The notes under the pieces are model-generated. The model made no database searches. It saw only the letters and a program-made list of their open reading frames with translations, and was not told the DNA's origin. The translations under genes and the position numbers were made by a program. DNA of 64,000 nt from Sphingomonas sp. (GTDB lineage Bacteria; Pseudomonadota; Alphaproteobacteria; Sphingomonadales; Sphingomonadaceae). How positions within the stretch are numbered: position 1 is the stretch's first letter; each line of letters begins with the position of its first letter. This document shows, piece after piece, positions 47,119-56,659 of this stretch. The stretch spans positions 1-64,000 of the forward strand of contig NZ_JAPKNM010000027.1 of the NCBI RefSeq assembly GCF_026460985.1. The letters run 5' to 3'.

Positions 47119-47252
47119 CCCAATCCTCCCCCGGAGGGGGAGGGGGACCAAGCGCAGCTTGGTGGAGGGGTAGTCTCCCCAAGCGACGTCGCTCGTGGCG
47201 ACTACCCCTCCACCGCTTCGCGGTCCCCCTCCCCCTCCGGGGGAGGATTGGG
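47119..47252. repeat. 134-base nested paired inverted repeat
   Basis: Outer arms of 31 bases (47119-47149 and 47222-47252; core TCCCCCGGAGGGGGA) are perfect inverted complements. A second inverted pair of 15 bases (47161-47175 and 47200-47214, GGTGGAGGGGTAGTC) lies inside. The element separates the S1/P1 nuclease start from the isoaspartyl peptidase stop and has length and layout like the 136-base elements, but different sequence. Confidence 0.88.
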
Positions 47253-47254
47253 AG

Positions 47255-48241
47255 TCAGTCTTCGCCGTAGAATGCGACGACGCGCTTCCCGTCGGCAGAA
47301 ACCTTCCCGCGATACATGCCGGGCGTGTTGAAGCTCCAGCCCATCTCGCCGTTCGGGCCGGCCAGGATCACCCCGCCGGTGCCGCCCAGCGCCTTGACCT
47401 CGGCCATCACCGCGTCGGCGGCTTGCTTCAGGCTCTCGCCCTTGAGGCGGACGCGCGCGCAGATCTCGTGGGTCACGCCCTCGCGGATGAAGAACTCGCC
47501 CGCGCCGGTCGCCGAGACGGCGCAGGCGCGATCGTCGGCATAGGTGCCCGCGCCGATGATCGGCGAATCGCCGATGCGGCCCCAGCGCTTGCCGGTGAGC
47601 CCGCCGGTCGACGTCGCGGCGGCGACATGGCCCTCGGCGTCCATCGCCACCGCGCCGACCGTGCCGTATTTGAGGTCGACGTCGAACCAGCCGAGCTTGT
47701 CGTTCGCCTTCATCTTCTCGAGCTGCTGGCGGCGCTCGGGCGTGGCGAACCAGCTGTTCTCGACCTGCTCGAGCCCCTGCTCGCGCGCGAACTGGTCGGC
47801 GCCCGCACCCGAGAGCATGACGTGCGGGCTCTTCTCCATCACCGCGCGCGCCGCGGCGACCGGGTGGCGCGTGGTGGTCATGCCCGCGACCGATCCGGCG
47901 GCGCGGTTGCGCCCGTCCATGATCGCCGCGTCGAGCTCGTTCCGACCGTCCCAGGTGAAGACCGCGCCCCTGCCGGCGTTGAAGTGCGGATCGTCCTCGA
48001 GCACCTGCACCGCGGCCTGCACCGCGTCGAGCGAAGAGCCACCGCTCGCCAGCACCTTCGATCCCGCGTCGAGCGCGGCATCGAGGCCCGCGGCAATGCC
48101 CTTCTCCTGCTCGGGCGTCACACGCCCCTTCTCGATGATCCCGGCGCCGCCATGGATCACCAGGGTCCATTTGGGTTTGTCCTGGGCCTGGGCAGCCAGC
48201 GGCATGAGAAGGGCTCCGAGCAAGAGGGGCAAGAGGCGCAT
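47255..48241 (-). CDS. secreted isoaspartyl peptidase/L-asparaginase (plant-type)
   Basis: 328 residues with a signal peptide ending near residue 20 (AAQAQ). The N-terminal nucleophile is T194 in YGTVGAVA, created by autocleavage of the precursor. IHGGAG, DDPHFNAGRGAVF, RWGRIGDSPIIGAGTYA and GTGGVI are family blocks. It releases isoaspartyl residues or asparagine. ATG at 48241 is favoured over GTG at 48244 by GGAG spacing; it overlaps the acyltransferase stop (TGATG), so the two are in one operon. Confidence 0.93.
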   Translation of the reverse strand: MRLLPLLLGALLMPLAAQAQDKPKWTLVIHGGAGIIEKGRVTPEQEKGIAAGLDAALDAGSKVLASGGSSLDAVQAAVQVLEDDPHFNAGRGAVFTWDGRNELDAAIMDGRNRAAGSVAGMTTTRHPVAAARAVMEKSPHVMLSGAGADQFAREQGLEQVENSWFATPERRQQLEKMKANDKLGWFDVDLKYGTVGAVAMDAEGHVAAATSTGGLTGKRWGRIGDSPIIGAGTYADDRACAVSATGAGEFFIREGVTHEICARVRLKGESLKQAADAVMAEVKALGGTGGVILAGPNGEMGWSFNTPGMYRGKVSADGKRVVAFYGED

Positions 48242-49422
48242 CACGGCACTCCGGGGATCGATGCCGTTTCCCTAGCAGATCGCGGTCGCGGCGCCAGCGG
48301 GCGCAACCCGATCAGCGGGCGTAGCCAACCGACCTCGCGGCCGGCGAGGTAGAACAGCCAGCACCCCGCCGTGGTTGCCGCGAGCAAGGCGACGAACTCG
48401 AGGGCTGGCGGCAGCGCGAAGCGGAGCAGGTACCAGCCCAGGACCACGATGATCGTCTGGTGGATGACGTAGAAGGGGAACACCGCCTCGGTCAGCGTCC
48501 GCCGCCAGCGATGGTCGCGGTTCCAGAAGCGGTCGGCGAGCCCGATCAATGCGACGATCGCGCACCAGCCCATGAGCAGCCGACCGCCCGCAAACGGCAG
48601 GCGGAGTGCGGTATCGGGCACGATACCCGTCATCCACGCCACCAGGATCCCGGCGACCACCGCATAGCCGAGGATCGCGAGCACGCCCGCGAGCCGCCAC
48701 CAGCGCCGGATCGACGCCCAGGTCCGCGGCGCGTCGGCGAGGAAGAAGCCGAAGGCGAAGGCCGGGAAATACATGCGGTGCGCGGTCCAGTCGTCGACCA
48801 GCGCGTGCGTCGGCTCCGCGCGCAGGCCGCCGATCGCCATATGCACCGCCAGCCAGGCGAGGGGCACGAGCAGCAGTCCCGGGCCGCTCAGCAGATCGTC
48901 GGCGAACCGCGCGAAGCTCGCCCGCGCCGCGCCCGGGGTCAGCGCAAGGATCGCGGCCAGCACGAGCGTATAGACCCACAGATAGACCACGAACCAGAGA
49001 TGCTGCCATGTCGGCAGCACGATCCCGTCGAGCACATGGAAGCCGAAATAGTCTTTCGCCCAGAAGTGCCAGAAGCTCCCGGCATAGCCATGCTGGCTCA
49101 CCAGCTCGACCCAGGGCTGGGGCGGGATGATCAGCACCGCCGCGAACAATGTGGGGACGATCAGTCGCGCGGTGCGGTCGCGCAGGAAAGGGCTTATACC
49201 CGCCGACTTGCCGAGCACCGCGGCGGTCGCGAATCCCGAGACGGTGAACAGCAGGGGCAGCCGCCACGCATTGCTCGCGAGCATCGGGAATTCCACCCAG
49301 TCGAGCGGCTCCGCGGTCTTCACGTGCCAGCCCCAGGGCACGAAGAACATGCCGATATGGTAGAGGATCAGCAGCGCGAACGCGCCGATCCGCAGCCAGT
49401 CCATCCCGTAATGCCGTTCCAT
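48241..49422 (-). CDS. acyltransferase 3 family membrane protein (copy 1)
   Basis: 393 residues, about ten membrane helices, beginning [20 protein letters not shown] with the conserved H of the family (YHIGMFFVPW) and R in NAWRLPLLFTVSGF. Such proteins move acetyl or other acyl groups from the cytoplasm onto periplasmic sugars or glucans (OpgC/OafA-like). The target is not identifiable. It pairs with a similar gene at 50194-51501; a LytTR regulator gene lies between them. Confidence 0.9.
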   Translation of the reverse strand: MERHYGMDWLRIGAFALLILYHIGMFFVPWGWHVKTAEPLDWVEFPMLASNAWRLPLLFTVSGFATAAVLGKSAGISPFLRDRTARLIVPTLFAAVLIIPPQPWVELVSQHGYAGSFWHFWAKDYFGFHVLDGIVLPTWQHLWFVVYLWVYTLVLAAILALTPGAARASFARFADDLLSGPGLLLVPLAWLAVHMAIGGLRAEPTHALVDDWTAHRMYFPAFAFGFFLADAPRTWASIRRWWRLAGVLAILGYAVVAGILVAWMTGIVPDTALRLPFAGGRLLMGWCAIVALIGLADRFWNRDHRWRRTLTEAVFPFYVIHQTIIVVLGWYLLRFALPPALEFVALLAATTAGCWLFYLAGREVGWLRPLIGLRPLAPRPRSARETASIPGVP

Positions 49423-49512
49423 GGCGAGCGCCTCCTCTGGTTGATGCGCATCCGGCTAGCGAGCGGCGACTGTGCCCGGTATCGAGAAGGGAGAAGCGGC
49501 GGACGGGCTGGG

Positions 49513-50346
49513 ATGGGCGAAACCGGGGCAGGGACGAACGGCGGCGAAGGCGGGACGAGCGGCGAGGGCCTTCGCCGGCGCCGGCTGCTGTGGCTCGCCG
49601 CCGGGCTCGCCGGCTTCCTCGCGATCCAGTCGATCGCCAATGTCGAATCGACGGTCGAGGACATGGCCAAGCTCGGGGTGATCGAGAGCCGCGTGCATGT
49701 CTGGACGTGGCAGCTCACCAGCGTCGTGGTCTGGCTCGCGTTGATGCCCGTGCTCGGCTGGCTCGTGGCGCGGCTGCGCCCGCCGCGTTTCTCGTGGCCG
49801 GTCGCGATCCTGCTCCACGCGCTCGCCACGGTGCCGGTGTCGCTGGTCCATGTCGTCGCGATGGTCGCGCTGCGCATGCTCGTCTATGCGGCGGGCGGCG
49901 AGCGCTACGATTTCGGGCCGTGGCCGATGACCTTGCTCTACGAATATCGCAAGGACGCCGCCACTTACCTGCTCGCGGCTTTGTTCCTCGCTTATGCGCA
50001 ATGGTTGCTCGCCCGCCCCGCGCCGGCCGGGTCGAACGAGGAGGACGTGCTGGTCGTTTCCGACGGCAGCGTCACCCACCGCGTTCCGGCCGCGAGGATC
50101 GAGTCGGCGTCGGCGGCGGGCAATTATGTCGAGATCGTCTGGAGCGGACGGACCTTGCTCCATCGCTCGACGCTGGCCTCGCTGGCCGAGCGGCTAGGCC
50201 CGGGCTTCGTGCGCATCCATCGCGGGCGGATCGTCCGGCGCGCTGCGGTGCGCAGCGTCGAGACCGACAAGAGCGGCGACTTCACCGTCACGCTCGAGAG
50301 CGGCGCCACGCTGCGCGGCAGCCGGCGCTATCGCGGTGGGCTTTGA
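49513..50346 (+). CDS. membrane-bound LytTR family transcriptional regulator
   Basis: 277 residues: a short basic N-terminus, four membrane helices (about 28-48, 65-85, 97-122, 155-170) and a C-terminal LytTR DNA-binding domain (about 180-277; [38 protein letters not shown]). It has no receiver or kinase domain, so it should sense something at the membrane directly. It lies between two acyltransferase genes and its last 153 bases overlap antisense with the second of them; this suggests it controls them. Confidence 0.9.
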   Translation: MGETGAGTNGGEGGTSGEGLRRRRLLWLAAGLAGFLAIQSIANVESTVEDMAKLGVIESRVHVWTWQLTSVVVWLALMPVLGWLVARLRPPRFSWPVAILLHALATVPVSLVHVVAMVALRMLVYAAGGERYDFGPWPMTLLYEYRKDAATYLLAALFLAYAQWLLARPAPAGSNEEDVLVVSDGSVTHRVPAARIESASAAGNYVEIVWSGRTLLHRSTLASLAERLGPGFVRIHRGRIVRRAAVRSVETDKSGDFTVTLESGATLRGSRRYRGGL

Positions 50347-51501
50347 GGCAAGCCCGATCAGCGGCCGCAGCCAGCCGATCCGGCGCCCGATCAAATAGAC
50401 TGCGAGACAGGCCGCCGCAGTGCCGCCGAGGAGCAGGGCGAACTCGGCGGCCGGACCGAACCCCAGCGGGAGCGTGTACCAGGCGATCAGCACGATCGCC
50501 GGATGGTGGACGATGTAGAAGGGGAATACGGCCTCGGCGAGCGGCTTGCGCCAGGCGTGGTCGCGGTTCCACTGCGTCTCGGCGATGTGGAACAACGCGA
50601 GGATCATGCTCCACGCCATCGCCACGCGCGCCGCCCGGTCGAGCGCCATCAGCGCGTGCGGCGGGACCGCGGTGCCGGGATAAGCGAGCTCGATCGCCAC
50701 GACGACCGCCCCCGCGGCCGCGGCGAGTGCCAGTGCGGCCTTCCAGAGTCGGGCGATCGCCGGCCAGAGCTGCGGCGCCCCGGCTAGCGCGAAGCCGAAC
50801 AGGAAGATCGACGCATATTGGCCGTGCCCGTTCCAGTCGCTCGCCAGGCCCTGATGCTCGGGAACGACGAACAGCAATGCGAGCCGCAGCGTCGCCAGCG
50901 CGGCGATCGGCACCCAGAGCAGCCGGCCTGCATGCGCGAGCCAGTTCGCGGCGCGGTCGAGCAATGCGAAGACCGCGGCCCCGCGCCACGCGATCGCAGC
51001 CGCGAGCAGCAGCGTATAGGCGGCGAGATAGGCGACGAACCAGAGATGCTCCCAGCTAGGGAATTCGCGGCCATAGAACTCGCCGCTGCGCCAATAGTCG
51101 ATCGCCCAGAAATGGAGATAACCGTGCGGATAGCCGGTCTCCATCACGCGCACCCACATCTCCACGGGCACGATCGCGAACATGCCGAAGGCGAGCGGCA
51201 CCAGCAGTCGCGCGGCGCGCGAGTGGGCGAAGGGCAGGGCGCCGCCCGACCGGTCGAAGAGCTTGCGCGAGGCATATCCCGAGACCGCGAACAGCAGGGG
51301 CAGCCGCCACGGCGTCAGCAGCGCCATCGGTGCGATAAGCGCGGGATAGCTGCGCGGGGTGTGGATCACCCACGCCCAGGGCGCGAACACCATCGCGACA
51401 TGATAGACGATCAGCAGCCCGAACGCGGCGATGCGCAGCCAGTCCATGCCGTAATGGCGCTGGCTCTGCGGAATGCCGATGGTCGCGCGCGGCGGTGTCA
51501 A
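50194..51501 (-). CDS. acyltransferase 3 family membrane protein (copy 2)
   Basis: About 435 residues with ten or so membrane helices. It begins (after a 16-residue lead) [20 protein letters not shown] and shares with copy 1 the blocks [20 protein letters not shown] and [19 protein letters not shown] choose TTG at 51501 because AGAGGA lies 7 bases upstream; a GTG at 51564 gives 21 more residues without a ribosome site. The last ~47 residues are encoded antisense to the end of the LytTR gene and have no counterpart in copy 1. Confidence 0.88.
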   Translation of the reverse strand: MTPPRATIGIPQSQRHYGMDWLRIAAFGLLIVYHVAMVFAPWAWVIHTPRSYPALIAPMALLTPWRLPLLFAVSGYASRKLFDRSGGALPFAHSRAARLLVPLAFGMFAIVPVEMWVRVMETGYPHGYLHFWAIDYWRSGEFYGREFPSWEHLWFVAYLAAYTLLLAAAIAWRGAAVFALLDRAANWLAHAGRLLWVPIAALATLRLALLFVVPEHQGLASDWNGHGQYASIFLFGFALAGAPQLWPAIARLWKAALALAAAAGAVVVAIELAYPGTAVPPHALMALDRAARVAMAWSMILALFHIAETQWNRDHAWRKPLAEAVFPFYIVHHPAIVLIAWYTLPLGFGPAAEFALLLGGTAAACLAVYLIGRRIGWLRPLIGLASKPTAIAPAAAQRGAALERDGEVAALVGLDAAHRSAPDDPPAMDAHEARA

Positions 51502-51591
51502 ACCAATATCCTCTGGCACTCGCGCCTTTCGCGGCGAGGCCAGCAGGGCTATATGCGCAGCCACGTAAGCAAAGCGTTAGCAAGGAAGTCC

Positions 51592-52716
51592 ATGTCCGTC
51601 CGCCCCTGGCGCGATATCGTCCGCCGTTCCAGTCGCCAGATCATGGTGGGCAATGTCCCCGTGGGCGGCGACGCGCCGGTGACGGTGCAGACGATGACCA
51701 ATACCGCGACGAGCGATCCGCGCGCGACGATCGACCAGATCCGCCGCTGCGAGGATGCCGGCGTCGACATCATCCGCGTCTCGTGCCCCGATGTGGAGAG
51801 CACCGCGGCACTCAAGCAGATCGTCCGCGCTGCGCGCGTGCCGATCGTTGCCGACATCCATTTCCACTATAAGCGCGCGCTCGAGGCGGCCGATGCCGGC
51901 GCCGCCTGCCTGCGGATCAATCCGGGCAATATCGGCAGCGCCGAGCGCGTCAACGAAGTGGTCAACGCAGCCAAGGCGAACGGCTGCGCGATCCGCATCG
52001 GCGTCAATGCCGGCAGCCTCGAGAAGGACCTGCTCGAGAAGTACGGCGAGCCGTGCCCCGAGGCGCTGGTCGAGAGCGCGCTTGACCATATCAAGCTGCT
52101 CCAGGACCGCGACTTCCACGAATTCAAGGTCGCGGTGAAGGCGAGCGACCTGTTCCTCGCGGTCGCCGCCTACCAGCAGCTCGCCGACCAGGTCGATTGC
52201 CCGCTGCACCTCGGCATCACCGAGGCGGGCGGGTTCGTCGGCGGGACGGTCAAGTCGTCGATCGGGATCGGCTCGCTGCTCTGGTACGGGATCGGCGACA
52301 CGATCCGCGTGTCGCTCTCGGCCGAGCCCGAGGAAGAAGTCCGGGTCGGCTTCGAGATCCTCAAGGCGCTCGGCATCCGCAATCGCGGCGTCCGCGTGGT
52401 GAGCTGCCCCAGCTGCGCGCGGCAGGGCTTCGACGTGATCCGGACCGTCCAGGCATTGGAGGAGCGGCTCCAGCACATCCGCACGCCGATGTCGCTCAGC
52501 GTGCTCGGCTGCGTGGTCAACGGCCCCGGCGAGGCGCGCGAGACCGATATCGGCATCACCGGCGGCGGCAACGGCAAGCACATGGTCTATCTGTCGGGCG
52601 TGACCGACCACCATGTCCAGGACGCCGACATGATCGAGCACATCGTCAAGCTCGTCGAGGCCAAGGCCGCCGAGATCGAACTGGAGAACGCGGCGGCCGC
52701 GCAGGCGGCGGAGTGA
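51592..52716 (+). CDS. ispG: 4-hydroxy-3-methylbut-2-en-1-yl diphosphate synthase
   Basis: 374-residue [4Fe-4S] enzyme of the MEP isoprenoid pathway, reducing MEcPP to HMBPP. A TIM-barrel N-terminus ([37 protein letters not shown]) and a C-terminal cluster domain with CPSCAR and GCVVNGPGE are present. AAGGAA precedes the ATG. It is divergent from the acyltransferase and stands alone. Confidence 0.97.
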   Translation: MSVRPWRDIVRRSSRQIMVGNVPVGGDAPVTVQTMTNTATSDPRATIDQIRRCEDAGVDIIRVSCPDVESTAALKQIVRAARVPIVADIHFHYKRALEAADAGAACLRINPGNIGSAERVNEVVNAAKANGCAIRIGVNAGSLEKDLLEKYGEPCPEALVESALDHIKLLQDRDFHEFKVAVKASDLFLAVAAYQQLADQVDCPLHLGITEAGGFVGGTVKSSIGIGSLLWYGIGDTIRVSLSAEPEEEVRVGFEILKALGIRNRGVRVVSCPSCARQGFDVIRTVQALEERLQHIRTPMSLSVLGCVVNGPGEARETDIGITGGGNGKHMVYLSGVTDHHVQDADMIEHIVKLVEAKAAEIELENAAAAQAAE

Positions 52717-52755
52717 TCCCTGTCCGGCGTTAGTCGGCGGGAGTCGCTCCCGCGA

Positions 52756-53679
52756 TCAGCTCTTCGTGAAGACCCAGTTCACCCCGCCGGTTCCGCTCAG
52801 CGTCATCCTGGCGCCCGATTTGTTGAAATCATAGGTTTCCACGATGCGCGCCGTGGGCATCTCGTCCTTGCGGCCGGTGCAGCTGTTGGTCGTGCTCGCC
52901 TTGCCCCCATTGGTCATGAAAGTGACCTTGCCGCCGGAGATGGTGGCGCGGCCGATCTTTTCCTGGATCACGTGCATCGTGCAGGTCGAGCCATAGGGCT
53001 TATGCTCGTCGATCAGCCAGGTGAAGCTGCCATCGGCCTGGATGCTGAGACGATCCTGCCGCCTCACATTGGCCGAGCCATAGCGCATCACCGATCGGGT
53101 ATCGGCGCCCATGCCGCCGTTGCGCTCGACCAGCCGAAGTTCGGGACGAAGGGCGAGCTGGCTGCCCGAAGCGCTGCGGCTCCAGGTTCCGGCGAGCGCG
53201 CCCGCGCCCGCGCCGCCGCCCGTGCGGGCCGGTGCCGAGGCCTGGACGGCCGGCGCGTTCCTGACTTCGGAGAGGATGATGCGGACGCCGCTCGATCCGG
53301 GGAAGATGCCGGCCTCGCCGTTCTTCACGGTGCCGAGCAGGTCGCCGCGCGTCGGATTGCCGTCGCGATCATTGTCCTGATGGCCGACCACCATATAGCG
53401 GCGGCTGGGATCCAGGCCGTCCTTGAAGAACTCCGCGGAGACCGCCAGCGTGTCGCGGCCCTTGACCGGAACGCGAATGCCCTCGGTATCACAGGTGTCG
53501 GCCGAGTCCGGGCACAGGAGCACTTCGGTGCCGCGCCAGTGATGCCCCTCGGGCAGATGCACATGGCCGAAGATGGCGGTGTTATAGTCCTGGCCGATTG
53601 CCTGGCTTCCGTTGAAGAAGAAGGTCGCCGCAGTCAGAAAGGCGGCGACAGCGCGAAACTTCGACTTGATGATCATCAT
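52756..53679 (-). CDS. secreted protein of unknown function
   Basis: About 307 residues. A signal peptide ends near residue 28. The first half (about 35-125) has the look of a beta-rich domain that begins IFGHVHLPEG and includes RYMVVGHQDNDRDGNPTRGD, an acidic loop that may bind calcium; an Ala/Gly linker leads to a second beta-rich domain (about 155-307) with paired cysteines. I do not recognise the family. Start candidates are 53688, 53679 and 53676; GGGGAG fits the last two. Confidence 0.7.
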   Translation of the reverse strand: MMIIKSKFRAVAAFLTAATFFFNGSQAIGQDYNTAIFGHVHLPEGHHWRGTEVLLCPDSADTCDTEGIRVPVKGRDTLAVSAEFFKDGLDPSRRYMVVGHQDNDRDGNPTRGDLLGTVKNGEAGIFPGSSGVRIILSEVRNAPAVQASAPARTGGGAGAGALAGTWSRSASGSQLALRPELRLVERNGGMGADTRSVMRYGSANVRRQDRLSIQADGSFTWLIDEHKPYGSTCTMHVIQEKIGRATISGGKVTFMTNGGKASTTNSCTGRKDEMPTARIVETYDFNKSGARMTLSGTGGVNWVFTKS

Positions 53680-53817
53680 TCTCCCCATGCCGCGATCGCG
53701 GCCTTTCCAATGTCGAGGGGCGCGGCTTCGCGGATAGGGCGGCAGCGACTGGGCGGGGCATTTCGTGCGACGAATCCCGCGCGGGTGTGCGTGCAGGTTC
53801 GGTAAGGTAGAGCGGAC

Positions 53818-54753
53818 GTGACGCGGTCGCGCGCGCTCGCTATGCGCGCAGGCATGCGGGTCCCTTTCAGTATCGCTCTGGGCGCGGCGTCGGCCGGGAT
53901 CGCGCTCTATTCGATCATGGACGCGGTGATGAAGGCCGTGTCGATCGAGATCGGCGCGTACAACACCCTTGTCTGGCGGCTCGGCGTCGCGGTGCTGCTG
54001 ACTGGCGGCGTCTACGCCGTCACACGCCCGGCCCGACCGACGCGCGACGCGATGCGGGCGCATCTCGGCCGCAGCGTCCTCGTCGCGGCGATGGCGATCT
54101 CGTTCTTCTGGGGGATCGTTCGCGTGCCGCTGGCGGAAGCGATCGCACTGTCGTTCATCGCACCGCTGATCGCGCTTGGGCTGGCGGCGCTGTTCCTGAA
54201 GGAGAAGATCGGCGCGCAATCGGTTTGGGGATCGCTGCTCGGCCTCGCGGGCGTCGCAGTGGTCGTTGCCGGGCGGGTCGGCGGAACGCACAGCCACGAT
54301 ACCGTGCTCGGCATGGCCGCGATCCTGTTCTCGGCGGTGGTCTATGCGATGAATCTCGTCGTCGCGCGGCACCAGGCGCAGCTCGCCAAGCCGCTCGAGA
54401 TCGCCTTCTACCAGAATCTGTTCGTGCTCGGCCTGCTGGCCGTGCCGGCGCCATGGCTGTTGGCGGTGCCGGCGGCGCAGCACTGGCCGGGGATCGCCGT
54501 GGCGGCGCTGCTGGCGATCGTCTCGCTGCTGCTGCTCTCCTGGGCTTATGCCCGCGCCGAGGCACAGGTGCTGTTGCCCGTGGAATATACCGCGTTCATC
54601 TGGGCGTCGCTGATGGGCTGGTGGATGTTCGGCGAGAAGCTGACCGTCGCCACGATCGCCGGCACCGTCCTGATCGTCGCCGGCTGCCTGCTTGCCGCGC
54701 GCAAGCAGGCCGGCCGTGGTGCCGCTCCCGAAGCAGAGGCTGTTCTTCCATGA
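53818..54753 (+). CDS. EamA/DMT family transporter
   Basis: 311 residues with ten membrane helices in two EamA repeats (about 20-150 and 165-295). Drug/metabolite transporters of this type export amino acids or small metabolites; the substrate is unknown. GTG at 53818 starts the longest form, and ATGs at 53842 and 53854 are possible. It opens a four-gene operon, with ATGA overlap to the GNAT gene. Confidence 0.88.
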   Translation: MTRSRALAMRAGMRVPFSIALGAASAGIALYSIMDAVMKAVSIEIGAYNTLVWRLGVAVLLTGGVYAVTRPARPTRDAMRAHLGRSVLVAAMAISFFWGIVRVPLAEAIALSFIAPLIALGLAALFLKEKIGAQSVWGSLLGLAGVAVVVAGRVGGTHSHDTVLGMAAILFSAVVYAMNLVVARHQAQLAKPLEIAFYQNLFVLGLLAVPAPWLLAVPAAQHWPGIAVAALLAIVSLLLLSWAYARAEAQVLLPVEYTAFIWASLMGWWMFGEKLTVATIAGTVLIVAGCLLAARKQAGRGAAPEAEAVLP

Positions 54754-55226
54754 CTCATATCCGTCCCGCCACCCCCGCCGACGTGCCGCTGATCCTGCGG
54801 CTGGTGCGCGAGCTCGCCGAGTTCGAGCGCGAGCCCGATGCCGTGAAGGCGACCGAGCCGATGCTGGAGGCGGCCCTGTTCGGCGAGCGGCCCGCGGCGG
54901 AGGCAGTGATCGCCGAGGTCGACGGTACGCCCATGGGCTTCGCCTTGTTCTTCCAGAACTTCTCGACCTGGACCGGGCGGCCGGGCATCTATCTCGAAGA
55001 TCTCTACGTCACCCCCGCCGCGCGCGGCGCCGGGGTCGGCACTGCCTTGCTGCGGCATCTGGCCGGCATCGCGCTGACCCGCGGCTGCGGCCGCTTCGAA
55101 TGGGCGGTGCTCGACTGGAACGAGCCCGCGATCCAATTCTACCGCGCGATGGGCGCCGTCGGCATGGACGAGTGGCGCGTCCAGCGGGTGGCGGGCGACG
55201 CGCTCGCGGCGCTGGCCGGGCGATAG
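54750..55226 (+). CDS. GNAT family N-acetyltransferase (SSAT-like)
   Basis: 158 residues. THIRPATPADVPLILRLVRE at the start, YLEDLYVTPAARGAGVGTAL for acetyl-CoA binding, and WAVLDWNEPAIQFYRAMGA at the end resemble spermidine/diamine acetyltransferases, so a polyamine or amino compound is a reasonable acceptor. It overlaps the EamA gene and is followed 3 bases later by an SMR gene. Confidence 0.9.
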   Translation: MTHIRPATPADVPLILRLVRELAEFEREPDAVKATEPMLEAALFGERPAAEAVIAEVDGTPMGFALFFQNFSTWTGRPGIYLEDLYVTPAARGAGVGTALLRHLAGIALTRGCGRFEWAVLDWNEPAIQFYRAMGAVGMDEWRVQRVAGDALAALAGR

Positions 55227-55229
55227 GCG

Positions 55230-55547
55230 ATGGCCTGGGTCTGGCTGGTCCTGGGCGGCCTTTTCGAAGTGGGCTTCACGACCTGCCTCCGCTTCGCCGA
55301 CGGGTTCCGCAACATCCCCTGGACGCTCGGCTTCCTCGTCACGATGATCTTGTCGATGGTGCTGCTCGAGATCGCCTCGCGCACCATCCCGATGGGGACG
55401 GCCTATGCCGTATGGACCGGCATCGGCGCGCTCGGTACGGTGATCATCGGCATGATCTGGTTCGGAGAGCCTTTCACGATGCTCCGCTCGCTGCTGATCC
55501 TCGGCGTGGTCGCCTGCATCGCCGGGCTCAAGCTCACGGCGCATTGA
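55230..55547 (+). CDS. small multidrug resistance (SMR) family transporter, Gdx/SugE-like
   Basis: 105 residues with four membrane helices and the essential glutamate near residue 13 (GGLFEVGFT). The second-helix to fourth-helix blocks GTAYAVWTGIGALGTVIIGM are typical SMR. SugE/Gdx members export guanidinium, Emr members export quaternary amines; the sequence FEVGFTTCLRFADGF fits the former group only loosely. There is no guanidine riboswitch upstream that I can see. Confidence 0.88.
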   Translation: MAWVWLVLGGLFEVGFTTCLRFADGFRNIPWTLGFLVTMILSMVLLEIASRTIPMGTAYAVWTGIGALGTVIIGMIWFGEPFTMLRSLLILGVVACIAGLKLTAH

Positions 55548-55903
55548 TGGCGGTCGACGAGGGCCTTGTCGCCTGGGTGACCGAGGCGCTCGAGCCGGTG
55601 GGCAAGGTGACGATGCGCCGGATGATGGGCGGCGCGACGCTCTACATGGACGGCACGATCTTCGGAATCGTCCATGACGGCGAGCTCTGGTTCAAGGCCG
55701 ACGAGGAGAGCAACGCGCTCTGGGACGAAGCGGGCTATCGCGAGCGATTCACCGTCACTTTCTCGACCGGCATGACCGACACGATGAACTACCGCCGCGC
55801 GCCCGCGGATGTGTACGACGATGCGGATGCGCTGCGCGAATGGGCTGCGCACGGCATCGCCGCGGGGCAGCGTGCGCCGAAGAAGAAGCCGAAGAAGCGG
55901 TAG
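55547..55903 (+). CDS. TfoX/Sxy N-terminal domain protein
   Basis: 118 residues. TMRRMMGGATLYMDGTIFGIV and ELWFKADEESNALWDEAG are TfoX N-domain blocks; the C-terminal half of enterobacterial Sxy is missing, and a lysine-rich tail (APKKKPKKR) ends it. Sxy regulates competence genes, but stand-alone N-domains have no proven role. Its ATG overlaps the SMR stop (TGATG) and it ends the operon. Confidence 0.88.
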   Translation: MAVDEGLVAWVTEALEPVGKVTMRRMMGGATLYMDGTIFGIVHDGELWFKADEESNALWDEAGYRERFTVTFSTGMTDTMNYRRAPADVYDDADALREWAAHGIAAGQRAPKKKPKKR

Positions 55904-55920
55904 AGGCCAGCCCGATCTAA

Positions 55921-55946
55921 AGCCCCTCCCCTTCAGGGGAGGGGCT
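55921..55946. repeat. single palindromic C/G-rich arm
   Basis: An 11-base stem AGCCCCTCCCC / GGGGAGGGGCT with loop TTCA. It is the same unit as in the arms of the 35831-36261 cassette and lies between convergent genes, where it could serve as a transcript end. Confidence 0.8.
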
Positions 55947-55984
55947 AAGAAGGGCACCCACCAATAGCGGACTCGCGCCAGGCG

Positions 55985-56635
55985 CTATCCCCCCAGCACG
56001 TTGATCGTGAACGCCAGCACGCCGAGGTTGAACACGAACGCCGCGAGGCACTGGATGGTGACCGGGCGGCGCAGGCGGCCCTGGGTGACCGTCACGTCGC
56101 TCGTCTGGAAGGTCATGCCCAGGCAGAAGGCGAAATAGACGAAGTCCCAGTAATCGGGCTCGGGCGTGTCGGGGAATTCCAGGCCCCGCGCGTCGCCGGC
56201 CTTGCCGGGGCTGTAGAAGAGATGCGCATAGTGCAGCGCATAGACGGTGTTGCTGAAGGTCCAGCACAGGGCCAGCGTGCCCAGGATCAGCGCCAGCGGC
56301 CAGCGCGCGGGCGTGGCGGGCTGCATCAGCTCGCTGGCCACCACCGCGAGCACGACCAGGGTCACCGCAAGGGTGATCAGCAGCAGCAACAGGCGGTTGG
56401 CGTCGTTGCGCAGCGCGGATTGGCGCATGTGCTTCGACTCATGGGACAGCAGCGGCAGGCAGGCGAGCAGGAACAATGTCGCCCCGAGATCGAACCCCGC
56501 CATCAGCCCGAAGCGCGGGCCGAGCGCCGGGATCGCGAGGAACAGCCCGGCGGTGGTGGCGGCGACGAAGAGAAGGAAGCGCGGCGGCGCGATCAGGTTT
56601 CCGATCGTCCGTCGATGCGCGTCCTTCCTGTCCAT
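55985..56635 (-). CDS. DUF1345 membrane protein
   Basis: 216 residues with four or five membrane helices (about 18-50, 80-105, 112-130, 190-212). NTVYALHYAHLFY and PDYWDFVYFAFCLGMTFQTSDV are the DUF1345 signature. Function is unknown. It stands 24 bases downstream of ppa on the same strand. Confidence 0.9.
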   Translation of the reverse strand: MDRKDAHRRTIGNLIAPPRFLLFVAATTAGLFLAIPALGPRFGLMAGFDLGATLFLLACLPLLSHESKHMRQSALRNDANRLLLLLITLAVTLVVLAVVASELMQPATPARWPLALILGTLALCWTFSNTVYALHYAHLFYSPGKAGDARGLEFPDTPEPDYWDFVYFAFCLGMTFQTSDVTVTQGRLRRPVTIQCLAAFVFNLGVLAFTINVLGG

Positions 56636-56659
56636 CGCCGCCCCTCCTGCGGCGCGCGC

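Noticed and set aside
55230..55547. A guanidine riboswitch ahead of the SMR gene
   Set aside because: The gene starts 3 bases after the preceding stop, and no riboswitch-like stem set is seen upstream of the operon start at 53818.
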